Program-made: the position numbers and the translations under genes
In this document: piece by piece, positions 41,301 to 48,500 of the stretch
Layout: every line of letters starts with the position of its first letter
How positions within the stretch are numbered: the stretch's first letter is position 1
The notes under the pieces: generated by a model
What the model saw: the letters and a program-made list of their open reading frames with translations, nothing else
Database searches by the model: none
Told to the model about the DNA's origin: nothing
DNA from: Candidatus Phosphitivorax anaerolimi
GTDB taxonomy: Bacteria; Desulfobacterota; Desulfomonilia; UBA1062
Length of the DNA: 52,489 nt
Direction of reading: 5' to 3'
Assembly: GCA_001896555.1 (NCBI GenBank)
Contig: MPOS01000003.1
Span: 1-52,489 of the forward strand

Positions 41301-43697
41301 CCCCTCGACCCCGATACCGACCACGATGGTCTACCAGACAGCTTCGAGCAGCGCTATGATCTGGATCCAGGCTCTGCCGGTCAGGACCCGGACGAGGATG
41401 GGTTGACCAATCTCGAGGAATACCGGCATGGCACCAACCCCTGGAATCCTGACACTGACGAGGATTTCCTGCTGGATGGCTGGGAGATCAGGCACTGCTC
41501 GACCGATCCGCTGCAGTGGGATTCCGACCATGATGGAGTGGCCGACATCCACGAACTCTTCGCCTTCGACACGGATCCTATGGACTCTGCGAGCTGTCCG
41601 GAAAGCATGTCTCCGAGCGATCTCACCATCAAAGAGGAAGGGGCATACCTGATTCCCTGGTATTCCTTATACATCATGAACGATTCGATCAGTCTCGCCC
41701 CCATGATCGATGAAGAATACCTCATGCATGACGGCAAGCGTCTTGCGGGTATTCCACAGCTTAGTGTCGACTCCGAAACAGCGTACTCTCCCCTGATGAA
41801 CGGCCCGTGGTTTGTCTACGGCATATGCGATTATTTCTATCCATGGGAATTGGCGAATACAGGTCTGGAGAAATACGTGCCAATGACCGCCTATTTACAA
41901 GCGACCAACGACCTCAGGCTGGGCGTGATGGATTCTGACAGCGTGATGTATCGCGAGATTTCTGTTCTCACCAGCCGCAGGATTATCATGCCGCATGCCG
42001 GGGATGATTACACCCGCATTCTGGAGGTCTTTGATAACCCGACGCAAGAGGATATTACCATCACTGTAGACGTGACTACCGAATACCAAACCGTGGGTTA
42101 CAACACCGGCATGATCACCTCTAGCGGAGACGGGATACTCGGGAAAGACGACGCCTATGCGATCGCATACAACTATGAAGAAAACAGCGGCTATCTGGTG
42201 CACGTGTTTGCAGGCGGCCTGGCAGACCCTGTTCCGGGGGCGGGACCTCTCGGCTCCGACGGGACCAATATATGGGATCTCTCCCACGAACTCACCGTAC
42301 CTGCCGGATCAAGGCGCATCATTCTCCATGTCCTGGCTACGGCTGATAATTTGGAAACCGCACAGAACAAGGCCGAATCGCTGGTTTCAGGCATGGATGA
42401 CTTGCGCTACGGCCTGTCTGCCCGGGATGTCGAGAGCATCGTGAATTTCTCGTTCGACACCGGCCCGGCTGTTCGTTTAGTCGACCTCGATACAATCGAA
42501 TCGGTCTACGAGGGTCAGGAGATCCAGGTCGTGGTAGAAGCGGCATGCGCGGATTCCGTCACGCTCTACATCAATGACGAGGCATATGACACGAAAGCAT
42601 CGGGTCCATATCTCTTCACACTCATTGTACCGGAGGGTGAGAGTCTGATCATCGAAGCCGTGGCAGAGGGGGCGGGTGACACCATTGCCACCACCGGACA
42701 ATACATGATACCCGTGCTTTTCAGTGACGATACAGCACCTGTTTATCCACCCAGGCTTCTCTCGGCAGTGCGCATGTCAGACACCCATGCAGAGCTCAGA
42801 TGGATCGACTTCAACGAGAACGAACAGGAGATGATCATTGAGCGCTCAGCGACCGGGAGTGATGAATTCTCGGAGATCACCCGGGTCCCGGTAGGCACCC
42901 TGAGCTTTGTCGACAGCGGGCTCATGGAGAGCGAAGACTACTCGTACCGCATCAGGGCTGCAAATCAGGGTGGATACTCAGAATACTCAGAGAGTATCGA
43001 TGCCTTGGAATATCTGCCCGGCACACCCATGAATCTCCAGGTGGGAGCCGTCTCGGCCGGACATGTGGACCTTTTCTGGACCGATACTTGTGACATTGAA
43101 GACGGTTTCGCCATCGAGGCATCCATCGACGGCATGCACTTCGTGCGCATTTTTGAAAACCCTGCCGCAGAAGGTTCAGGCCAGAGGGTACACCTGTCGG
43201 GCCATCTGGACCTCGATGAAAACACTGCATATGATTTCCGGGTATGCGCCGTTGGTGCAGGCGGCAGGGCCAGCGCATATTCGAACGTGGTTTCGGCTGC
43301 AACCAAACTCCAGGCAACCACAGTGCCCGATGCCCCGTCGAATCTAAGCGTACAGGTCGATTTCGAATTCGATTATTATTACGATTACTACTGGCTTAAC
43401 GATTTGATGCTTACCTGGCAGGACAATTCGGACAACGAGGAGATTTTCGTCATCGAGATGTCTCTGGATGGTGATCAGTATATCAAATTGTATGAGGCAC
43501 CTGCGGATTCCGAATCCATTGAAGATGCCTTCGGGTATGACGAGGAATTTCTGATTATCTATCTTGAAATACTGGTGAATGGAATGTATTTTGACGCGCG
43601 CCCGAGCTTCCGGGTGCGGGCAGTGAACTCCGCAGGTTCTTCCGAATACTCGAACGAGGCCATGGCACTTATGCGTACGCCACTGATTCCTTCGTAA
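2226..43697 (+). CDS. Giant secreted multidomain protein, 13,823 residues (beta-propeller, Ig, TIG, TSP3, FN3)
   Basis: One uninterrupted 41.5-kb frame. Residues 1-31 are a signal peptide (hydrophobic core at 14-23, cleavage after AQA). In order: an N-terminal beta region with a BIG2-like part (32-457); about 20 cadherin/Ig-like repeats (458-3060); seven propeller, SbsA-type Ig and TIG super-repeats (3254-7886); Ig domains with two more propeller regions (to about 10170); invasin-like Ig domains (to 10717); TSP3 Asp-rich calcium-binding blocks alternating with Ig, carboxypeptidase-regulatory-like, one GATase-like and four copies of an unassigned 250-residue module (10718-13410); an Ig domain and three FN3 domains to the end. 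No LPXTG, PEP-CTERM, RTX or membrane anchor is visible. It is probably exported by Sec and is extracellular or surface-bound; adhesion or matrix building is inference. Two parvulin lipoproteins follow 37 bases downstream. The chain would weigh roughly 1.4-1.5 MDa. Confidence 0.95.
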   Translation: MDMGRNVSTTVVRLFLSVLLFVITSMGTAQAAVGLDIRAAEPLNSSGQVSAYVLRISDCSEVVEIKAGQSSALTPYSPADIRRLPGDPDAGELEFSLQGPDRFHPHVELTFFNGEVQTYNETFATEPNNPSLRFQSVSFDADGKDQRLNIAIQASDDIDISYLSLQAIGLRISELRAAGGVISRARRQAFADTSGSVRIYPDHDNQDIFEYSLKLDSPLSAEEMLHNALVLVEGHAVDASGNHSSFSEIVIVGEDTEEQILGMEVSPSKIIFTNAMEVVQLIPSIEFQFRGWVPLPGAGHGIGFSSSEPSLVHVSSDGRVYPLAETGASPVFITISISGLESIQVPVEVSFTKKLTGLRLNGYAPGQTVVLESLNRFYPLPTMLGVFSDGTEAPLTDFYRVQAQVPAGGEEILIVDSGKGMLSTMSISEDSPMTVHFTLVQNPGISLDVPVAARDALPEISLDVPDRVEVGDTVFLAADASDDVAVQRVEFLMDGVVVGRRQAAPYVLSMPVGEMLEGQVIEVQAVAVDSAGQIKETPVQAVTIVAKEVPSVPAYEFEQPINNLRVVEGSPYVLSIVSNLGIMPDNSYASGISYAEFFADGQKIGTARFPVYEKRPVPNQGNKEYLYEVWKLEAVAPVISTEQTSLAVTARVYSGNGGVSDAPAKLVKVIENLPPAVSIVRPMADGIVTAGSPFAIEVQVADDTLSKGTIIEILVDDVRIAGRTYKKDEEGISTGDYEVEVTRESFTHQVDAEALGRVLELSARVVDYHGKVVVSEPVRVSVKGDQEPTVAVSHPVEGQHVVSGLPLELRANAADDLGISQVDFYINDQLVGSDYRTPFAVIYHTPSSIETEQPLSVYAVATDTGGHVVKSEIVTATLGRDEEPPVINLASPPINATDSGDDIASIVEGTETVVKLAGYDNVGVVEVRLSGIRRVEGQGYLLTGNSSDSIGEEEGLRVQQLPGALNAYTAFVLVRMPAFKNLDGVPYDRYPIQAVARDKTGNTSELSAVIGVFKDQSPEVRALTSDRTRYFADDIVNLEVVARDDRAVTGLTVSMFVDGSTEPVRTITHSQSSGLVPMEVVSNRISFSLAELGLSNDGHELVFEARAFDAMGHESEVCLLRASVVMDGVGPQVSIVEPPVSDPLYAGQSQAFAWRAVDDSLVSSVRISVLGSVVFERQYSGSASTDVVQGSVTVAVPAGAAEMVVSISATDIYGNNGSQDFCYRVETDRAPEVSIRTPSAGSRFVEGEACTVNAILTDDRQVVSAEVMILSGSDILVHRPFDSKGIQQAEGQGGYASVVLTVPTKPQGVPEPVSLVVRAFDSAGQQAEQAIGIEILDDGEPPVISLITPQQAVEIFPGESIDIQASAYDETLVDTGSIGVFLMDADGRVQTVEWEYLALTEKREEIRVPNPGTLGSIVAAYRHRVDVKGRIRIPRSFIDHAGEPFELFLRASDKGVNTAETSRVPLTILADTTAPEIRLLEPVSPLYEQTAAHLRLSVTDNIAVAGYTVFFKTGEDQALSVLVEKSGLEQDQVSFPGAGDSPIALPLPQPSGNAKALFTITVEAVDTAGNRSVETKLFEVLPDKAPAVGLFGKSPSGDFLQAEPVSHVVEIIDDLIMNNRYFPVLTSLDDIQAVRGPAGITTQDDGPAVTMAYPEADGYTGAISINGKPYVTFDNGVMTVYPLVPATRDHFEINPGTLSAGVLYSLTIYSDNPCGAQVITELVSGGLLHLDDYIDENTTLIVITPDFSAVPGAPQFLRQIRVELNRGKEVGRFTFNGRSYSDDGLVPRVELLIDESRDGTLKPAFIESRPMRSQKGAREYAGVVLPTPVEQSIGSYSLLVYATDRLSPQRGPVALGVISTGSVMLDVEAPTVAIVEPRQGTVLVPCQNIDLSLRVSDNSRTLRTIRILENQTRLIREIGGACDRKEYTIPYEVPREYSGGELEISVVALDESGYSTQSSVLCLLDRNEAPLLKPLAFSSYPVENVYRKRITDPVSLSAGEFWVRSGESCKVECELSDDAGLKEFSVYRLSAGQRAETLFTRTYPYSCPDKPVVRRSESVEIVFDQIEPTEYELAVVDTYGNTSSRVFLIHPLMNVVPEIRITGPADGAEIVAGTLSLKVGIVAADDRVITQDSVRVFANGMPLSSVSVGGDISGGQSAVHEAFLSIYDSLESRYGKNIADEYGVQSGVNTLMRNYLLTMPSGLYQPGEDLTITAYVYDSDGAAGMDEHILAVRADDVMPEVIVSPSQSSYGPIENTDFTLSVQGRDNVKVNRIEIYRAYGVLTTQSTVVRTPYELVRTIDTIPARDYEPIDPDWIDTPVYDQLMHVSRMSEILSHFEGLSAADIARYDLWVRVVVRDSSLSRESEHSYIIRIDERPVIDIIRPAQDSYVVESTDLTVRVDAFDDVGIAYVMLRADYPGGSPSYELKLLNAPYHFSVPVPAYDPDNPGNNRVDLTVEAIDTYGVQFNDPDGHAVSKNVSVLVMQDDPPTIEIAQPKDNHTLTEGSYLLVQTVALDDVGVDRVVLNISGLTQGDRSMVDLEYPYEFIFEVPYGQAGKNLTLTASVTEKRRGGIPRTVETPVPVHVHVQQDTQAPDINVVQPASSGATVVEKRPLQYHLIVQDNVRVSSVRVMLYADRNLDGQFSEDERVEEALLLGTPYSGTLPVKTLDAYRAAASSDDRLALLFKAVAVDGIGNESVATRPVTLVRNTPPEVTGIRVLDNRGFSLGQITEITQGRPIVLNVLASDAEAGVDSAELLYAIGTVPEQEDFTLLGQDSAAPFNFHFQVPAGPVGEQVFFKACARDIDGYESSLSNVLLALTITADKPPTARIVDPDSSQAVVIEGESIGITVEVHDDLGPEGIDRVVFYVDSQPVISVYQNMAATDGGFGQAHLYRADINAPEGVDGFIVQAVAYDILGQAGESQMVLIGKIKDTVVPKVKILSPVDNEILTTAEPIRAIVGVEDVGEIDRVVMTFYRQHQVGGEWVTLDEYALNLFRDDVRPEGDTTPVSDPDHFSYIYWADFSGGDILRRGGHMRERVLAVAEVQTPNHTVNAQAVYEVGWALSERRFLSPAEGRFDLADEVYYTAVDQYLGKGRSGPMVVAWASADPMRIEQGLGNETIEELGGGALQYTGIALFDATDNEQGNGLGDYFVYSPLLSGSAEMFAGTIGEIFCDAHAVFAGKSGVIGRQLQPNSDNQSNTGTDRFLLAMKSEIQKDWLDGVKGSGNLYLDNTDAELLIFTPMSGEYQLGLPYLLTGRVDLPYPDVYGLDLKDDLVFVANGHGGVQVIDISSFEAPYHVSFIKPNGFARDVKVQGNFAFIAASHEGVVVADIRDPLMPIVGGVDTMGVANRIHLAGNRLFVSDMAGDGGVSQINIIDISDPYHPEVVRTIELKPARADLVPDGVYDVTIQGNLVYVTVHYSDQEDRPAQSLVEIIDLEKELDPAWDPTIPVMTHRFASKDNFAARGVTLARGGMQVAAGKSGIGRIEFTELTILSHSPVYGEHNVPTNLDKITIELSGVLGPDVVLEDFVEVIQDDVLIGEHITSRFQLAYELREGEPNRRIIELVRSDQFELAPNTRYFVRLKQGLRAISGYALARDYVFGFWTSAAGSASAPDIVSICPLGADGDHACIAAGGTEGGTELVIRGLNFGTDPQLFIGGQPIVVDEVEPAGTVDEFDRIYAMTIPNYAGPAAVTVINDHGLEDTVYGGFTYVDQLKISFINPSVVRTSQTGANDVVEITGYGFHNGITLKATISGDPDSAVTYRVDNDHLSLYSAERMQWVVPDFRNPDGKGYRGFVDVEITDELGRRFVLMNALFYGRLEVNHVLETENPYSASEIKAELEALSRGEPTRYIPDTQKLPAGTIVGLAADTRLNLAYVLGRGVLGSGVKGPEHVYDPEYVRHYYAPGWIGLVRYHPERIPDAAPVHGFYSILPQDLMANGMALGPEYVYVIARGYPFPHIETDHDGRSWLLVYERETEPLPDNPQPKDKSALYEVPLPIDTAPEKIVTAGRLAFVSAGESGVVVVSLADPLHPTVITRIRQAMINGVTYPLVPTDIEVIGDMLHVDTRCGNSSWRVLFDITRPSLPQAGTYAPTYAQSAGFVQQSLYGTGNALDVVDASRPEHLRRVGQYYGFGFTVPGDTQDLAAQASTVLNISQRRIDGSPQCFNTYLALYDACRLENIMLLDAMKIEQGCIQEGVRMVYTDDGVAMFAVDTGGHSTLSFVDTLTLDLAGSTPVHNERAVSLDIVPELRFTIPLTMRETELAAYIDLIREDGTAGGVPLAYSLSIDSEDPRIVRLDPDMNLEAGTPHRIVLKGVPSSRRTVGLFDHVIPFTTGTSTGPAMAIIDIDPWMIDVSGGQIFVTLRNASGSPYFAISGQDAPVIGTRVVEGGVEYQISAPDNMAGPGTLTVQDSSGRVVSLIGAVQYVEPLIIRGLSPDAGPLTGGTTVEITGQGMQSCSSGIEVFFGDYPVAADKIKVIDSETIEVITPGGRIGPVDVRVCRLGFQCDILEDAFRYTQPVQSNILDEGRIYDAQLDPSQNFLIAAAGSRGIVIYDLSASNLTTGSDPLNPDALLSLIDGNNDEIDDRVLAQVSLPGGYWALSLSGYFERGQDRIFVTAARYNGTYFTDARLFVVSFDQLDISRSMIISSLDLQCAVARGIDVTQNKAVIALGNQGLGIVDAYLHTKLYMSGRFALPGSRTALDVEQLPAQAGEPELYIVVGGDFDFRENRLLESEYVGSGGFYIIENDTASGFRLLSTLDVPASRVVVQGRYAFLAAGQGGLVIVDISDPAVPRIVSRVNDAGFVYDVDVQGGVAYLALGKAGILTVDVTDPAHPVRTAGMDSYRGNFLDVVAAGSYMAAGCGVPGSAGSIGYNGVVEVIPDVTLKIHLVEPENRIIDTVIDAAADIRIHFNKAIDLYPANVEGFAVYRGNGSPLDAAVSITGNEALIRFDKQGLRVGEQLDVVVKAGIASVKPAQSGYIVLYELDKDRRFAFTYRGAQVGDLAVDSVMPRHIQAGVPGVIKVGIYGAPLDPDRIRIYVGDVAATVEGVVSSDTEERVGIATASVPPIHSGGQYDLVIEVEKAGLWQTITLKGGIVVDEPIRFDSVTPQWGPITGGTILTIKGAGFEPGNTVMDSLKITIGSTPVSRVEVISHELIRVVTPRGVSGRQPVQGEDRYGNTTRLEGDKGFGYGLKLCSNIRPDLVYPSDVWIDPATGVAVTNGGYLYQGYDTQNILGIDFPDTMRAASFDIQDPYAPLLVGGESALPSDGKGRAAIMHKATAMILGAIKEEGGTLTDEEEHLLKQASTLKQSYGIDSIRIFPIVEHEDGVERKRLYVASGLGGIARLNLDELNGLQFINEALAGPALVTDVFKSGYALYAVRTSPHSDASLPSTGCFDVSGYGTPQDVQVLNYNDPFDPVGMGSLAGMQGGTALHYADGWLMSGGNHSARVWGPECPPTWPGYSGAEPVDEGDGMVTALSLLDPYLQTFIPFEGNVLDILTHGDYLIAALGGRGVEIVHRDRPEDRMLLKLDGTLQHDPGRAVQLKLYGTTLFVAAEKGIVVFDLSDIRNPKVVSAGNTETVMGLDVYLDRIVAGRGSEGLGIFQLPGAFVMASSVPEGGTLPLAEDEPLSITFNELVTVESLQAENAMELVRFDPETLHEQEIAFTLTPQFESGQGEAARRFVVDFAKEPLSTLVLRVNDARNTRGQTLWAPYRLQFTMSAQAVMRPVITSVEGGVFHRGDQPAITIRGRGFDASIEASIDQYPVAVVFIDAETLEIPAGATDLLPLAPGQHHLRLVQSSMDAFWHGAFVIGDSIADGEGLFTIDPNSSPAEGGIGVAIKASDPVILPGTKVVLRAAGSDTEIYTGANDFDISEGQEAVDLYDDVRTLDSFSFILPAVAYPDLYRVYLRMPYGNRAKEIYAGGFSYTVSSGLGIDLPNYPPMEIGASLVDGDIFYVGVKAGQKPTAANRYLMVSGLEVYDISIWERPIRLSQLPTDDPVTGLAGAGNLLFMACGASGMCVADISDPSRPLILAAIGTPGHRAMDVAVNETERVVALAAANDLGTGYIRFFALDGESFGPALGYQTISFDQDPAVPDALFGMPVDIQWFQNRLYVLYLKKIGSAYSLNLAVFESFGDQPAYTTGQVNVPASDSLADYSLMVSQGQIGISTPENYSIVEPGAQGDYDIVYWQAQGRGTELSVFGGSLLIADADGLHVNPGTRLVVSGCSPGPGSRLSRQDRIRVRLNNLINTSPEHVASAVSLSTQDGSPVSQDNYRIEAVNSIHGGTIEISFTEQFVYQGRLTFALSTSLTDIHGHALHAPLDVEYTYASAERPHIDAVKKLSGSDVLDVHCFHADGTEQVLVEGSGFGNNLDSISIRIGHTQVMTSAVSHLEDTRLIFTLPNLHAGGATLTLPVEVIHNETSLGDILYGALLIVPRIEIDDIQPATGPPQGGNYVDIYGRGFGHSNIVRFGAARAGDLRVFSSNHIRVRVPAGSFGPASVSIESTLFPNELNLSPVDYFYSGKETGSVDLAIDNPAPVSAVAVRDQLLYTVTGGHFDVVDEQGRVTKRLASNTARLVLSDVSDPVHPVILEKEFLGGLKPYHFEVGSGLSPDGFVALAHEGNNLFLAGGRKVYHFDITMPADPWLVNSLTLNGNLSDIVLKGDLLYAAGAAGIDIYRVTPDQRLTHLHQMSTASIGGTPGRITVEGRSLWAVVPAESLVIEIDLMEGDYRVLRSFPAIDTAAAPFTPEDIIVYTGLVLVSSGERGTVQLFTLDSDTGATPAADLKLAYLIKSGTVFAGQMELIGQTLYIAAGQGDVQVFDLSAWLNGDYLGETPLVDYFAVTGDVKTITFSPDAIYAGTAFAYVAGEPRENPIASTETANTIGGGLNTILNDKLLITGQKPLAGGVLPAGDHIEIQFNRILDHAQIADSGSLVEVTIDGAPVAGFVSQRVNNDGSCLMFRPLNPLEANKRYRLVLSPEIRDIHGNTLAGRYSFFFVAAGGVQPQIDSVEPPYGTWRGGDAVVIRGSGFDENTQIQVGSTVVGASDIISVRDDEIVFRLPALTGAPGTNRPVGISVSNGALSDVRAGAFTYITDATISSIGAYSRETGLFNPAVKTFFYNAGEHIGIRGQGIGPMTRVWINGIEAGDVRIEGSDLISLQVPDNTIDTLTVEVGNGDYSDNTAVYSGLRVVFESMKRLSGVSCIQRHGDLLLTAGGCEARLYSLRDGSVPVLLAKMAVSGNILETALTGAHVAVLHGTQKDIDVFDITNIYDPQLINRFKNVNSERSFTDIRLFDSHLYALAGRTLYYGNVRSSDLSALELRQTEDLVDFNVWQGGLYLLYADQIELRNPYRPEVLLNTYTHLMLDPEGIDLIETGAIVTGGMDYWLVDTTALENFHPNRLIGHRFTGACDRVAQNGEIAVIAGNGRIRLYDTGIASEGELSHRELAEVYNPRQNQKVQWLHFSGDLLEWVSGGEYYNARIPIPNVWKIEPSRITNPDETVRVSVTGDSAAWRDVSCEVFSFYDQAGSVSGSTILEGKRLNFLPSAGLFQVNDLYDVVLLHQPRETVKGAAVQVDLPWRIGSAAAFGLLPIELGHITPASVIEGVYNSYTVTGANLGQASEVRLGDLILYPGDFTVNESGTELTFAGTLQESGLYSLSVMQEGQSDVLAAAVLAIDALAIHSVSSDHPQSPAVVSEQGGDVVTVLGEGMTPDTSVHWYPSGQGMQPSKTNSVPFSLISGGLTFTTSEMTKGFDYQVVIVKNSTGERADTGEGRLLTVIDDRAPTIRVAQPLSRIQPLILEADEPIRAGSDRSFTVIKQSRDYSDAPDQDISGRFDALLSTGNRLVLRLAPGQALEPNAVYTVTISGLQDLAGNTANSINGIQAGTMTHVLRAEDLLAPRQDSIRLVIAATGEPVHDVTVLKRGRSYTFAVSAIDNYVDDDKLAYSYRYSLDDGVTYVTNWISPKNTGGRAVFSIDITDAFQRLGVMVRASDGRNASDRCFEATVTDPQIVLSTDPPGFVTTPDQVEELDDLTLTFNLTGDIDVIDSARIRVFEGGQWRQISPVSVVRTTGIATMSMELGYLCDVPGYNGESSLEIPVVLSVGYDAVVDFARFERQFTLYKDFTPPDLRIVSPKDGDYVPRGRQVEMILQSFDRYGIDRVEVCLDSSTAGIFDDLLACSVLADPTVYRFTVPEDAEEPITLAARVWDLNGLVSEPCTITVQPFAPGDALPKVAILSPANGASFHAGEEVGFRLLMEDVSESRLYFDIGGIQDDPGNPPPRTITRSKDEPAVFTLNSVIPVVSEDCVVVVRLEAVSGTNELVSQCYLNVFADEGIDETPVIDISPASHALAGTELWINAVKPEGMDDYDAGSYLHIEEIGIPGTTVDYPMDSGLHRYPLSTATSAVAIDAFLYDRSGHVKHEARQVSRYPYFSGDWTVCHQIGDSARRIGSVAVVPGYIGGAVWSENDIVGGYRIRSLSGTIHESTTGRVESVFFSGTGLVAQVEDSGQSHVLFLQLEQGMFGTPLTGRLSGEVVGAHGSVVFVRNGDLISGLSATVDGFVPITGYTVDEPILSLSQSDRCIFVLTSSGLQALEMTESQTMPMIVQRSTYEVSGYEGVSVSGGHLLLWRAGEVDRYVLASDGSIGEPDRNMQAGGTVEHVLEDGELLWIYILDEQVGDHWQAWLDGEHVANLSGTGERIALTAGRMYRVMESPAGDSIQYRDISVTDQSQPLNLAAYPLPTGVLISGPSDDPSMGLEQVYFTGEDGALLPAVYLWYTGQYDGVSGEQVPHGRAWFIRHAHTGARVTAHAISHSGTSREQVIDTPLTPQTGTIGLTPADGSWIAAGAHIPLAAEMDQTTLTADCLFSAGSDAAGTIAGTSHLYRWLTVPDSGSVEVLCSINAAPAATAVISAIDNDPTLAAVTIGSVANNQCFPEGEVISATYRVLAQEGAPDLNYVEITLIDYNGNEKARLHTGQPEGAFALRLPDVQAQEPCELKVRAYFGPQYHYSENVCNIRVTPRVSMPVPVIDGLPGSVYPQTRLRLELMQQLPGGQVKALGTEYSASLRVFRDDETIPVASSDRAVLNMDVPADTAVLTIVGQIYDASGNSRETRQRILVIDHLRCVPAAQTLVYDAFLPTVGGYWYANGHDLSNHSGFNHAFEAPVTALAHLSSNLLVALEGTGLVIVDLEQGFRMLGNRSLSARIEHLAANEQHIAAATRNSLLLYRVSGNDMEHFRTLAMHGEILDVRPYGDAFVVLTYHELRMIDAKGNTLYTAQGSEFRAMAVHDREFYVLDAYGGLTKYDSDLTPLASLSRAGGERMVALHGYLVLMDSVSGIIRIVDVGSRSRMELVASWPVDFAPFVADAAVSSGMIFSGDARGTIIEVAYPESGFEVLFDAETAGKPTPGYVLDLALCDGIIVSAADNYGALVYRPDNRGAYSQQSYPAAGFAEAAGRAACDKQRCYVLQPRENRVRFFDPATLEGGDLFAGRALVDLALTSSHIVVAEGGSLYRASRSDLSEQPAIEVAGSENIVRIAAGGHRVAAVTDANRIYLADMQTADVRAVVEGEAQPIGLIALTNDYLFYSLGTGIRQVRIHDCAVVDGGLQGARYIAALEYAQGLLWCAFEHDGGYSVAALDPMSLSIVEGSIIDPGTEVTALVVENDRLAVGLGGQGIRVYLIPQRLMRVQASPDTPLAGVTFQCADLIRVQMPQSTGVAAVQYLINGETVATCNHAPFAVTIPLPANLPNGQPFVLDTRLECVSGAVLNAEQRPLFLHSKGLAANDLRVEVQVSEHSWGPAPLEIRAGIIHTDHPISRVEYYLSQSPMGPYQFIGEHFGPEFVIFRYYDDSYSGYYVKVRAIDVFGNAVDSLPKRFYRHQDNANPTARFAVTGLAVKDGGSRVVVDTGYRVAVTVGDAESGVRQAFLKSRGRIVKAIFGQGTITLDDIAGSLGTLVYEVEVTDNAGNNCTASHIIEVVSDSSPDLQIDNSPAAIRERTSFAVKFTARDDVSLAFAEISWNGFTTRVDLDSASETRTVQIADTRSERVETSLEGQLSVRVVDSIGQEAVRSRSITVNRDQSPDLSLLGVTHPSQAFFGREARIFLENVNRLDDSGRYKLQIINTSSGSPVVVYDSALQSWGNSFTRNLAMPAAHTGLTQYRFVVAAVDELGQRAESAEYAIDLRQAPNLIRFRAASEQQNRTMVRVGEQPQYRVEVLDASGHPVEGVDVRWQLVPLSGQASTMGTSATDSLGFAFLTLNTSRTAQSYILQASLVLMPEVGSARLPVTIMPGETRRLAFDYPPQVAAGGTFTLAVQAFDSCNNEVHEDHTTTFTLTMPDDGFHFIPDAGVQISQIFINSMMVERAVCTLSSGKADIAIVAGTSAGTRQIGVGAGGGITVPSALPVTIVAGVPQSLVFLDENLQAQPAGSVAHCGTKQAARVHLALFDQYGNRVTSAGAGCPVSVSSTGSARIDGRESPAEVVLVQGIAEFLVQDDTVETVTLSIHSVGQPLAGIDTSSVFRLAFDQSPPQIVQAVGESGVNSEVLYAKFVYDEPVEANTQGPLVELLRDGVVMDASDAIGEDSQTIILEPAVAMQLGTVYHYSTENSVLVAAASGEGVMPQSGVLEMPDCLIKVPPVLAVLEGQSLKVVFTLAPGVSYSDITSGRYCISTGSEGDDICGGFNWAYNRTVPIPAFSQYGQPHVQDGDTIMLEFGGHMGGRELRVGNSLALQVFIEGLDFDGDGLNNELEIELGLNPALADSDGDGIEDGLDDLDGDGLNNLAEAAAGTDLLVFDTDNDGLGDGAEVLTHGSDPLNRDTDGDGLSDGDEVSSIPYSSPLKTDTDDDGIPDSVERQYGLNPSNPADAAADLDSDGLSNREELQLGTAIDLADTDGDGLSDGQEVNGTTPTDPLKQDTDSDGLPDSEDYEPGTADGVPPLVILVEPEVQSTFIKGQTIRLRASVEDQGRIEYVRLKVDGVQVRETSPEGSVQQYEFEYTITLPADAEQTIIEVLAQDTNENIGTTGEHVFTLIDDPMTAVMGVVADADGIGVGGATVSAHGFEALTQSNGVFVIMNVPVLLGDVQVTARVTRDGIDYVARSGLYPPIWGGTTDVGTLTLHRDKSKVGYYHATYDRGQDYQRLIIERSGMKPVLVQALATFDLSEIDMLMVDTNHAQGSNYYYSNLQKVFDFVAEGGVLIVHETDACGIAYTAEDDIPGAPGLLVDSTINGRACPWYRFNAIGDGPAGQFDQTPHTSGLATGFFDRASLGMDVTPWVYANDPTDEQVLAISYPWGQGLVYVSTVRIEVLIQEVFHTIYAPNALNAMHRLMQPDTDFDGLDDFTEFDQGTSSTNQDTDGDGLSDRFEVRYGFDPLLACGEAELDSDGDGLTNVQEQAAGTHPHREDSDGDGLSDLLEIEFTSDPLFIDTDFDGLVDSREYGYYADPHVADTDGDGLSDYDEVMVYYSHPGSLDGDRDGMSDAFEVEQGMQPGLGFDAYWDDDNDGISNREELLVHGTDYQEPDSDFDGLDDAQELALGYDPNNPDCDDDGLPDGYDYEPMVADLTAPVVTLLTPEPDSELVRGGRVRLSVEIVEQGLIDEVVFTVNGIETRLTQAPYSIIAQVPADGADTLSIEVSATDYNGNTGSTGAMMFSVIDDTLMTVTGRVVNEFGNGVAGATVTTAGVAAQSDQSGYFVLDQVPTTEAELQVSALALFGAEEVSGVSETFVPRHGEMIDVNEIRITCPVYETYKSLITEADLKYDGSTEINYIYYLYDGSGHIWDIYCWYGYIEDGSNDAFDGAYHLYVNGALYQANYSSIVKTRLGGRELTFMPQVFGDLSVHRKIFVPENKQYARFLEIIGNPTDTDLMVTILLSTNLGSDNGTTIISTSSGDTVFNAQDGYIVTDDSYNGYGDPAVVHVFRGLEQSGDNQYAVSINRDSISVRYSIPVPAHERVVIMHFSVQEYIRSKAVDLAQSIYGLEHEELFVGLTREEFMDVVNFSFLKDSDGDGLVDYHEVLQGLDPDSIDTDGDGLTDGFEQRYGLDAIGTDESALDPDTDGLTNLEEQAAGTNPFLADTDGDSLSDYDEVMTHGSNPLLVDTDCDGLLDDQEITTGTDVVNEDSDCDGLSDGDEVNIYGTDPLLVDSDNNGMDDLFEVEYDLLNADPDGDQDADGLTNLQEMNIGTDPRDPDTDDDYLKDGWEVNRYQTDPFERDSDGSGRWDIDELFMDDTDPNLPEDDLADSSNSLRLVDEDGRSWYFNYEHLYYAYSGSYTTFEDSLKLIVNGQEYSTEYWHYSYYSRQDGRELVFDTRTLGNVAVGRRVFVPAAGGAFVRCLDIITNPTGGPQEVSIHLKSSIGEYDEAVEPNVLTSSGGNSYSPGDLYAVFQDPVNLNRPIGAHLFAGPNAKVQPDASTKIVSGEKDWNVRYTFTIPPGEQRMLVYFLSQEGSVSNAVDTMEWLLNMPEIALQGLTEEEKASVVNMFLYPDSDRDGMSDEDELIYGCDPDNPDSDGDGLLDGHDYDPTVPDQDIPTVTLKSPATGEPLFRGETILIHAHPEDPGQISTVDVWVNGELFTSLSYPNYWVEYVVGDTLDVLQIEAIATDSGGNSGTTGIFTFDVVDAPEMAVSGRIVDELGNGVEGADITIGSLAAQSGEDGYFAFMDVSRIDGKIQVHAGTYFGAQYITGTSSTFDPPRSGDLNVGTIKLDTIIKGMISESELVYEGYASGDTLYDSQDYPWRFGRGGSVQWVEYDDFYYGYALLVDHTPYGIHNMVPLTGMNGRELIYPEEMFGDIKVRRKIYVPEDQQFARFMEIIENTSSVAQSVVITLESFLASQHYTEVISSSCDGYLSCDEAGYIVTVDVHDEDMPAVAHVFMGPGENRVHKYTLYIEDYIEGRGFIENTYHLLIPAGERFIITHYSVQENDPGTAIALAQELYAFNQERFLEGITREEFRDIVNFTFSLPDSDSDGLADADEVPLGLDPFTTDTDGDGLSDGFEVRYGFDPFTAGEEGLDNDSDGLTNLYEYLHNTDPHRHDTDSDGMSDYEEIYIHDSDPLDPDTDHDGLPDSFEQRYDLDPGSAGQDPDEDGLTNLEEYRHGTNPWNPDTDEDFLLDGWEIRHCSTDPLQWDSDHDGVADIHELFAFDTDPMDSASCPESMSPSDLTIKEEGAYLIPWYSLYIMNDSISLAPMIDEEYLMHDGKRLAGIPQLSVDSETAYSPLMNGPWFVYGICDYFYPWELANTGLEKYVPMTAYLQATNDLRLGVMDSDSVMYREISVLTSRRIIMPHAGDDYTRILEVFDNPTQEDITITVDVTTEYQTVGYNTGMITSSGDGILGKDDAYAIAYNYEENSGYLVHVFAGGLADPVPGAGPLGSDGTNIWDLSHELTVPAGSRRIILHVLATADNLETAQNKAESLVSGMDDLRYGLSARDVESIVNFSFDTGPAVRLVDLDTIESVYEGQEIQVVVEAACADSVTLYINDEAYDTKASGPYLFTLIVPEGESLIIEAVAEGAGDTIATTGQYMIPVLFSDDTAPVYPPRLLSAVRMSDTHAELRWIDFNENEQEMIIERSATGSDEFSEITRVPVGTLSFVDSGLMESEDYSYRIRAANQGGYSEYSESIDALEYLPGTPMNLQVGAVSAGHVDLFWTDTCDIEDGFAIEASIDGMHFVRIFENPAAEGSGQRVHLSGHLDLDENTAYDFRVCAVGAGGRASAYSNVVSAATKLQATTVPDAPSNLSVQVDFEFDYYYDYYWLNDLMLTWQDNSDNEEIFVIEMSLDGDQYIKLYEAPADSESIEDAFGYDEEFLIIYLEILVNGMYFDARPSFRVRAVNSAGSSEYSNEAMALMRTPLIPS
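2319..3596 (+). other. N-terminal beta region of the giant protein
   Basis: Residues 32-457. The first 200 residues are not recognised. From about 3010 the segment [19 protein letters not shown], followed by [16 protein letters not shown] and a series of short strands, resembles BIG2-like Ig domains, which have a typical 'value at this point in time' strand pattern. It leads directly into the Ig array. Confidence 0.5.
3597..11400 (+). repeat. Array of about 20 cadherin/Ig-like repeats (residues 458-3060)
   Basis: Each repeat of about 95-140 residues starts like PxVxIxxPxxGxxVxxGxxL, continues with AxDDxGVxxVxFxxDG and ends with a strand containing AxDxxGN. Examples: [18 protein letters not shown] (4590), [18 protein letters not shown] (9685), [19 protein letters not shown] (10690). 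The signature matches Big_7/cadherin-like Ig repeats of bacterial surface proteins. The copies differ strongly at DNA level, so the array is old. The DD pairs near the repeat junctions could bind calcium. Repeats 11 and 13 (about 7000 and 8150) carry long insertions. Confidence 0.82.
11985..13685 (+). repeat. Super-repeat 1: propeller, Ig, two TIG
   Basis: Propeller strands run from 11985 to 12687 ([49 protein letters not shown]), the LVIVD pattern. An SbsA-type Ig domain follows (12688-13040, [20 protein letters not shown]), then two TIG-type domains (13050-13685, [11 protein letters not shown] and [13 protein letters not shown]). The 195 residues just before this unit (11400-11984) are not recognised. 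Confidence 0.75.
13786..15770 (+). repeat. Super-repeat 2: propeller, Ig, TIG
   Basis: Propeller 13786-14895 ([19 protein letters not shown]), Ig domain 14900-15230 with the motif [17 protein letters not shown], then TIG-type domains to 15770 ([20 protein letters not shown]). The order is the same as in super-repeat 1. Confidence 0.75.
15775..17790 (+). repeat. Super-repeat 3: propeller, Ig, two TIG
   Basis: Propeller 15775-16860 contains the clearest LVIVD strands of the protein ([38 protein letters not shown]). The Ig domain (16867-17210) has [16 protein letters not shown], and the TIG domains (17214-17790) have [20 protein letters not shown]. Confidence 0.8.
17791..20004 (+). repeat. Super-repeat 4: propeller, Ig, TIG
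   Basis: Propeller 17791-19035 ([34 protein letters not shown]), Ig domain 19036-19372 ([20 protein letters not shown]), TIG domains 19380-20004 ([18 protein letters not shown]). The propeller is one of the longest, with inserted loops. Confidence 0.75.
20005..21774 (+). repeat. Super-repeat 5: propeller, Ig, two TIG
   Basis: Propeller 20005-20870 ([20 protein letters not shown]), Ig domain 20873-21200 ([18 protein letters not shown]), two TIG domains 21205-21774 ([20 protein letters not shown], followed by [10 protein letters not shown]). Confidence 0.78.
21775..23784 (+). repeat. Super-repeat 6: propeller, Ig, two TIG
   Basis: Propeller 21775-22885 ([29 protein letters not shown]), Ig domain 22890-23205 ([20 protein letters not shown]), two TIG domains 23211-23784 ([20 protein letters not shown]). 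Confidence 0.78.
23785..25880 (+). repeat. Super-repeat 7: propeller, two TIG, Ig (order changed)
   Basis: Propeller 23785-24640 ([20 protein letters not shown]) is followed first by TIG-type segments (24655-25530, [20 protein letters not shown] and [17 protein letters not shown]) and only then by an SbsA-type Ig domain (25550-25880, [13 protein letters not shown]). This is the reverse of the order in units 1-6 and marks the end of the super-repeat series. Confidence 0.65.
25890..32745 (+). other. Ig domains interleaved with two further propeller regions
   Basis: Ig/cadherin-like domains (25890-27480, with [18 protein letters not shown] and [18 protein letters not shown]) lead to a propeller-like region (27490-28400). 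More Ig domains follow (28400-29570). A second, longer propeller region comes next (29571-31245, about 560 residues, strands such as [20 protein letters not shown]); it could be a double propeller. Ig domains (31246-32745) close the segment. No TIG domains occur here. Confidence 0.6.
32746..34377 (+). other. Invasin-like Ig domains before the TSP3 region
   Basis: [20 protein letters not shown], followed by the strand [12 protein letters not shown], has the Big_1/invasin form (rod domains of intimin/invasin-type adhesins). Two related segments follow ([19 protein letters not shown] near 33490). An SbsA-like Ig domain (33755-34080) and a short beta region close it. The likely role is a stiff spacer. 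Confidence 0.55.
34378..34974 (+). repeat. TSP3 calcium-binding block 1 of the giant protein
   Basis: Repeated DxDxDGxxD motifs ([53 protein letters not shown]). In thrombospondin type-3 repeats such Asp-rich loops bind calcium and form a rigid wire. It is a boundary: everything N-terminal is Ig, propeller or TIG, everything C-terminal is cassette-built. Confidence 0.85.
34975..36851 (+). repeat. Cassette 1: Ig, carboxypeptidase-regulatory-like, GATase-like, TSP3
   Basis: Ig domain 34975-35274 (ends [16 protein letters not shown]), carboxypeptidase-regulatory-like beta domain 35275-35540 ([20 protein letters not shown]), alpha/beta domain 35541-36161, TSP3 block 36162-36851 ([19 protein letters not shown]). 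The same scaffold recurs in cassettes 2 and 3 with a different payload. Confidence 0.8.
35541..36161 (+). other. GATase1/ThuA-like alpha/beta domain inside the giant protein
   Basis: Residues 11106-11312. The pattern [48 protein letters not shown] and [14 protein letters not shown] is the alternating strand/helix plan of class I glutamine amidotransferase-like or ThuA-like folds: a rising strand, a helix, GG-LI, then G-GRVYYST-like. No convincing nucleophile Cys elbow is visible, so it is probably a binding domain without amidotransferase activity. It is the only clear alpha/beta domain in about 13,800 residues of beta protein. Confidence 0.55.
37410..38159 (+). other. Module A copy 1 (unassigned 250-residue domain)
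   Basis: Residues 11729-11978. Key positions: [80 protein letters not shown] and the ending [16 protein letters not shown] large beta-sandwich is the likely fold. I do not recognise a named family. It is the most AT-rich part of the giant gene. Confidence 0.75.
38880..39599 (+). other. Module A copy 2
   Basis: Residues 12219-12458: [84 protein letters not shown]. All landmark motifs of copy 1 are present in the same order. Flanked by TSP3 on both sides. Confidence 0.75.
39735..41609 (+). repeat. Cassette 3: Ig, carboxypeptidase-regulatory-like, module A3, TSP3
   Basis: Ig 39735-40010 ([20 protein letters not shown]), carboxypeptidase-regulatory-like 40011-40262 ([20 protein letters not shown]), module A3 40266-41024, TSP3 41031-41609 ([20 protein letters not shown]). 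Sequence and order closely follow cassette 2, so the two arose by duplication. Confidence 0.8.
40266..41024 (+). other. Module A copy 3
   Basis: Residues 12681-12933: [92 protein letters not shown]. It is closest to copy 1. Confidence 0.75.
41610..42455 (+). other. Module A copy 4 (divergent)
   Basis: Residues 13129-13410. The N-terminal half is longer and changed (no GREL motif), but [55 protein letters not shown] and [14 protein letters not shown] keep the landmarks. It is followed by an Ig domain whose end ([11 protein letters not shown]) resembles the cassette Ig domains. Confidence 0.65.
42465..43694 (+). other. C-terminal Ig and three fibronectin type III domains
   Basis: An Ig domain (42465-42740) is followed by three FN3 domains (42741-43020, 43021-43320, 43321-43694). 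They show the FN3 pattern PxxLxxxxxxxxxLxWxDxxxxE with [13 protein letters not shown], and the end strand [16 protein letters not shown] or [16 protein letters not shown]. The protein stops 12 residues after the last FN3 strand. No anchor, basic tail or sorting motif follows. Confidence 0.8.
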
Positions 43698-43734
43698 AAA
43701 ATGCACAACCCTGGGAAAAGGAGAAACAAGAAGC

Positions 43735-44586
43735 GTGAAAAACAGAAAGGGCAAAAAAATGATGAAGAAACGGATGTATGCATGCATGATTCTGTTGTTC
43801 GGCGCCGTGCTGTTCGCGGGCGGGTGTTCGCGGGATGGCGGGAAGATCGCCACGGTCAACGGCAAGGCTGTCACCAGGGCCCAGTTCGAAGCCTATCTCA
43901 AGCTGAAGAACATCCCCGTGGACGACCAGAACCGGATAAAGCCCGTGCTGGATGATTATCTCGAGCGCGAGGCCCTGGCAAGCCTGGTCGAAGACTCCGA
44001 GTTCATCGACCCGGTCGAGGCCGAGGCCGAGATCAACGAGTTCCGCAAGCAGATGCTGCTCTCGCGCTATTTCGAAAACTACCTCAAAGACCGGGTCAAC
44101 GACGAGGCTGTGATCAACTACTACAACACCCACCCGGAAGAGTTTCAGTCCGAGCAGATCAAGGTGGCCCACATCCTGCTGCGCACCAACCCGGGCATGA
44201 GCGAGAACGAGCTCAATGCCCTGAAGACAAAGGCCCACGAGATCTACAGCAAGCTCGCAGCCCAGGCCGATTTCTCTGAGACAGCGGCCCAGTTCTCCGA
44301 GGACCGGGTTTCGGCGAAGAACGGCGGCAGCCTCGGATGGATCAAGCGAGGCGCCATCGACCCGGTGTTCTCCGAGCGGGTGTTCGCCCTTGAGCCGGGC
44401 GAGATCTCCGAGCCGTTCATGAGCGCGTTCGGTTTTCATATCGCCCGTGTTGAAGAGGGCCTGCAGACCATCAAGGCCCCTCTGGAAAAGGTCAAGGGCG
44501 ATATCCGTTTCCGCCTGAGGCAGCAGGCCAAAGAAGCTGAGATGGGGCGGCTCAAGAAGCTGGCCCGCATCAAGGTGAAGGACTGA
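43735..44586 (+). CDS. Parvulin-type peptidyl-prolyl isomerase lipoprotein (SurA/PrsA-like)
   Basis: Predicted foldase that isomerises prolyl bonds of exported proteins at the periplasmic face of a membrane. GTG 43735 has AAAAGGAG at 43716-43723; ATG 43759 or 43762 with GAAAGGG upstream is an equally good start and gives a more usual signal length. The signal ends at LFAGGC (Cys31 from the GTG), a somewhat weak lipobox. A SurA-like helical N-domain (35-140) is followed by a complete parvulin domain (about 142-240): VAHILLRTNP with His146, NGGSLGWIKRGAIDPVFSER, LEPGEISEPF and FGFHIARV with His235. Both conserved histidines are present, so it should be active. It starts 37 bases after the giant gene stop and overlaps the next gene. 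Inferred role: folding the giant protein during export. Confidence 0.9.
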   Translation: MKNRKGKKMMKKRMYACMILLFGAVLFAGGCSRDGGKIATVNGKAVTRAQFEAYLKLKNIPVDDQNRIKPVLDDYLEREALASLVEDSEFIDPVEAEAEINEFRKQMLLSRYFENYLKDRVNDEAVINYYNTHPEEFQSEQIKVAHILLRTNPGMSENELNALKTKAHEIYSKLAAQADFSETAAQFSEDRVSAKNGGSLGWIKRGAIDPVFSERVFALEPGEISEPFMSAFGFHIARVEEGLQTIKAPLEKVKGDIRFRLRQQAKEAEMGRLKKLARIKVKD

Positions 44587-45458
44587 TGAAAACCGGAGCG
44601 GCATACGCCCGCCTGCTCATACCCTTTCTCCTGGCGGCCGTACTGATTGCCTGGGGATGCATGGGTGAGGAGCCGGGCCTGAGCAGGCAGGACAAGGCAT
44701 CCGGAATCGTAGCTCGGGTAGATGGAACACCCATAACCGAGCACGACGTGGCCTTGATGGCCCAGCGCACCTTGGGCATCTCCGACACCTCGCAGGTCGA
44801 CGAGCAGACCCGCACACGCCTGATCGAGAGCCTGGTCAAGAGCCGGGCCATGGCCGTACAGGCCGAGAAGGCCCTGGCAAAGGCCGAGCTCGCGGAGATC
44901 GACCGGAAGACGGCCGCCTTCCGCGAGGAGCTGCTGGTGGACCGGTATATCAGGAAGAACGCCGGGTTTACCCCCATAACCAGCGAGATGATCAGGGAAT
45001 ATTACGCGGCCCACCCCGAGGAGTTCGGCGGGAAGAAAATTAAGACCTTTGAATATGTCACCGGCGGGGTCGTGGCGGATGAGCAGACCCGCGACCGGGT
45101 GATTGCGGAGATGGGCAGGCTCTCATCAATCAAAGACTGGAAAAAGGCCGTAGATGGGCTATCGGGCTTGGGCCTTGCCTACCACAAGGTTTCCATGCCG
45201 GTTGACTTGCTCAAGGAGCCGCTTAAACCCCTGGTGGAAAAGACGGCCAAAGGCCGTGTCTCCGAGGTTTCAATGGGCAGGGAGATCGTGATGGTCAGAG
45301 TCCTCGACGAACAGGATCAACCGGCACGGCCTCTGGATGAGGTAAGCGCAGAGATCCGGAAAAAGCTTGCCCCCATAGTCATGAAGGAGCTCATACAAAA
45401 CGTGTCTGCCGAGGCGTTGTCCCACACCGATGTGGTCTACGTAGAGAGCAGAAACTGA
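44586..45458 (+). CDS. SurA-like lipoprotein chaperone with degenerate parvulin domain
   Basis: 290 residues. ATG 44586 overlaps the preceding stop (TGATG), which implies translational coupling. The signal peptide ends at LIAWGC (Cys25), a lipoprotein signal. An N-terminal SurA/PpiC-type region follows: VARVDGTPITEHDVALMAQR, then helices with LIESLVKSRAMAVQAEKAL, and YYAAHPEEFGGKKIKTFEYV where parvulins have the AHIL strand. The region 150-260 keeps parvulin-like spacing (KGRVSEVSMGREIVMVRVLD in place of the FGFHI strand) but lacks both conserved histidines, so catalysis is doubtful and a chaperone role is more likely. It pairs with the intact enzyme upstream, perhaps as a heterodimer. EpsD-type isomerases of exosortase loci are an alternative relation, but no exosortase gene is in view. 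Confidence 0.8.
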   Translation: MKTGAAYARLLIPFLLAAVLIAWGCMGEEPGLSRQDKASGIVARVDGTPITEHDVALMAQRTLGISDTSQVDEQTRTRLIESLVKSRAMAVQAEKALAKAELAEIDRKTAAFREELLVDRYIRKNAGFTPITSEMIREYYAAHPEEFGGKKIKTFEYVTGGVVADEQTRDRVIAEMGRLSSIKDWKKAVDGLSGLGLAYHKVSMPVDLLKEPLKPLVEKTAKGRVSEVSMGREIVMVRVLDEQDQPARPLDEVSAEIRKKLAPIVMKELIQNVSAEALSHTDVVYVESRN

Positions 45459-45536
45459 AAATATATCAAGCAATTGTAAGAACATTTAAGATTAGAATTC
45501 ATGATTTGTCATGAAACGATTTTCTGAGGAGCTGTT
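45459..45536 (+). other. Short intergenic gap with small stem-loop
   Basis: TTCATGA (45498-45504) and TCATGAA (45509-45515) form a perfect 7-bp stem with loop TTTG, in an AT-rich gap between the foldase genes and the 2215-residue protein. GAGGAG at 45526-45531 is the ribosome binding site of the next gene. The stem is too weak and lacks the T run of a normal terminator. It could be an operator or a processing site, and an internal promoter is possible here. Confidence 0.45.
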
Positions 45537-48500
45537 ATGGGTTGTATGGTGAATGGAAAACGGGGCAGGGGATATGTACGGCTGTATTTACAAGCAGCGA
45601 TGCTGCTGCTTTTCCTGTTGTGCAGAGCCGGGGCCGCCGGGGCTGCGGAGTGTTCTGTTTATTTCGATTCCGCCCTGCAGACGCACAGCCCGAACAAGGG
45701 TGTTGTATTCAAATACGGTTCATCCATTCAAGATAACCCAGCAATGGCGCTCAGGACCGTCTCGGTCGATAACACCTTCAACACCTCAACCTGCGGACCA
45801 GGAACCCTCTGCCAGGCTACGGGAGTGCCTGCCTCTGAACTCGTCATCGGGTCCTTTGTCCGGACGAACAGTACCCACGACATCAAAATTTCATCCCTGG
45901 ACAGTGCCATCCTGGGGCTGAATCTTCAGAATCAGTTTCGTTCGATCGACCTCGGCTACGGCTCTACCCTGGAGTTTTCCGGTCAGGTGGGCACCTACAT
46001 CATCGACGAGCTCGACCTCAACTATGGTGCACGGGTGTATTTGGCCCCCGGCGACTACTGGATCAACAAGCTCAGGATCGGAAGCAATGCCGGTATATTC
46101 ATCACAGGCGAAGGCCCGGTGCGCCTGTTTGTCAATAGCGACCTCGTCCTGTCGTACAATAGTCTGATCAACACACCGGACTGGGACCAGGCGGGGGTGT
46201 CTGGCAAGCTGTTTCTGTATGTGAACGGGGACCTCACCATGAACCTCCAGAGCGCGGTCAGCGGCATCATATACGGTCGCGGCGTTCTGGAAATGAACTA
46301 CTGCAGCCGGATATACGGCATGATCAACTGCTCGTCTGCGGAACTCGGGCTCTCCGCTAGAATCGTCTATCAGGGGGCGGGAACGCTGTTTGACCAGCTG
46401 GGCACGGTCTGCGGACAGATTGTTGTGCCCCCTGATACCGATGCAGACGGCATCCCGGACGATTTCGACCCCGACATAGACGGAGATGGCATCGACAATT
46501 TCTATGAGGTTATGACAGGCACCGACCCTTATGACCCGTCCAGCACGCCGCTCGATGCCGACGGCAACGGAATACCCGACGTCCTGGAACAGTCCGCCTG
46601 CTGTTCAAACGCGTGCATGGATGTCTTTCAAAACGGGCTGCAGTCACACAGTCAGGACGGCTTTATACGCTTCAGCTATAATGCCCAACTCCTGAACCCT
46701 TCATCACCCTACCTCAACACCAAGACTTTGCATACATGCATTGCATCATCACTGCCTTCGTGCGATGAGAGCGAGTGCATTGGAGCCGATTCAACGGGCT
46801 CTGTGGTAGACCCGGGGGAGTTTCTCTTTACCGATTCCTCTTTGACCCTGCAGGTAAGATTCGGTGATGAGGTGTCGCTAACCGGGAGCGACCCGGCCGA
46901 GTACAAGAAGATCCATGTGATGCCCAATGCCGTGCTCAACCTGTCCGGGCATGCCGTCTACCGCATTGCCAGTCTCCAAGCTCTGTACAACAGTGTCATC
47001 AACCTGGCCCCGGGCGACTACTGGATCGAAAAGGCGTCCCTGGGCGAGAGCGTCGACATCAAAGTGACGGGTGAGGGAACCGCCAGGATATTTGTGCATG
47101 AAATGGTCAACCTCCCCTGGTCCATGCGGGTGAACTACAGCGAGCAGGACCCGGGCGCGGACGCGCACAAGGTCTATCTGCACGCGTTCAACAAGGTGCA
47201 TCTGGGCACGGATGTCCGGTTTGCCGGCTTCATATTTTCTCATGCCAACGTCAAGGTGGGCTTCGGCAGCCAAGTATTCGGCGGGATTTCCGCCAAAGAG
47301 ATCACCCTGGATGCAGATGCCAAGGTCACCTATGAGCCCGAGGCCCTCGAGGCCCTGGATTTCGGCTTCATTTGCGACATGGACGGTGACGGAATCTATG
47401 ACGGCCTCGACCCGGACCGTGACGGCGACGGCATCGATAACGACTATGAAATCCAGGCGGGCACCGATCCGGACGACCCGTCCAGCGTGCCGCCGGACCT
47501 GGATGGTGACGGCATCCCGGACCAGATAGACGATGACCGTGACGGCGACGGGCACGCAAACGATACCGACGCGTTCCCCGACGACCCTGCCGAGTGGTCG
47601 GATATCGACAGTGACGGCATCGGCGACAATGCAGACCCGGATAGAGACGGCGACGGGATCAGTAACGATTACGAGACCCAGCTCGGCACCGACCCGAACG
47701 ACCCCGCCAGCACACCGCCCGATATGGATGCCGACGGCATCCCTGACCAACTCGACCCTGACCGCGACGGCGACGGTCACGACAACCCGGTCGATCTCTT
47801 CCCCGACGACCCGGCCGAATGGTCAGACCTGGATAGCGACGGCATCGGAGATAATTCGGACCCTGACCGCGACGGCGACGGCATCGGCAATGACTACGAA
47901 ACCCAGCTCGGAACCGACCCGAACGACCCGGCCAGTACACCCCCCGATATGGATGCCGACGGCATCCCTGACCAGCTCGACGACGACCGTGACGGCGACG
48001 GTCATGAGAATGTCTCGGACGCCTTCCCCGACGACCCGACCGAATGGTCGGACCTGGACGGCGACGGCACGGGCGACAACTCTGACCCTGACCGCGACGG
48101 CGACGGGCACGCGAACGAAACAGATGCCTTCCCCGACAATCCGGCCGAATGGTCCGATTTGGATGGCGACGGCATCGGCGACAACACCGACCCTGACCGT
48201 GACGGCGATGGGCACGACAACACCGCAGATGCCTTCCCCGACGACCCCGCAGAATGGTCTGATATAGATAACGACGGCATGGGCGACAATGCCGACCCGG
48301 ATAGAGACGGCGATGGAATCAACAACGACTATGAGACCCAGCTCGGCACCGACCCGAACGACCCTGCCAGCGTACCGCCTGATATGGACTCTGACGGTAT
48401 CCCCGACCCGCTGGACGATGACCGTGACGGCGACGGGCACGCAAACGATACCGATGCATTTCCGGAAGACCCGAACGAGTGGTCTGACCTGGATGGCGAC

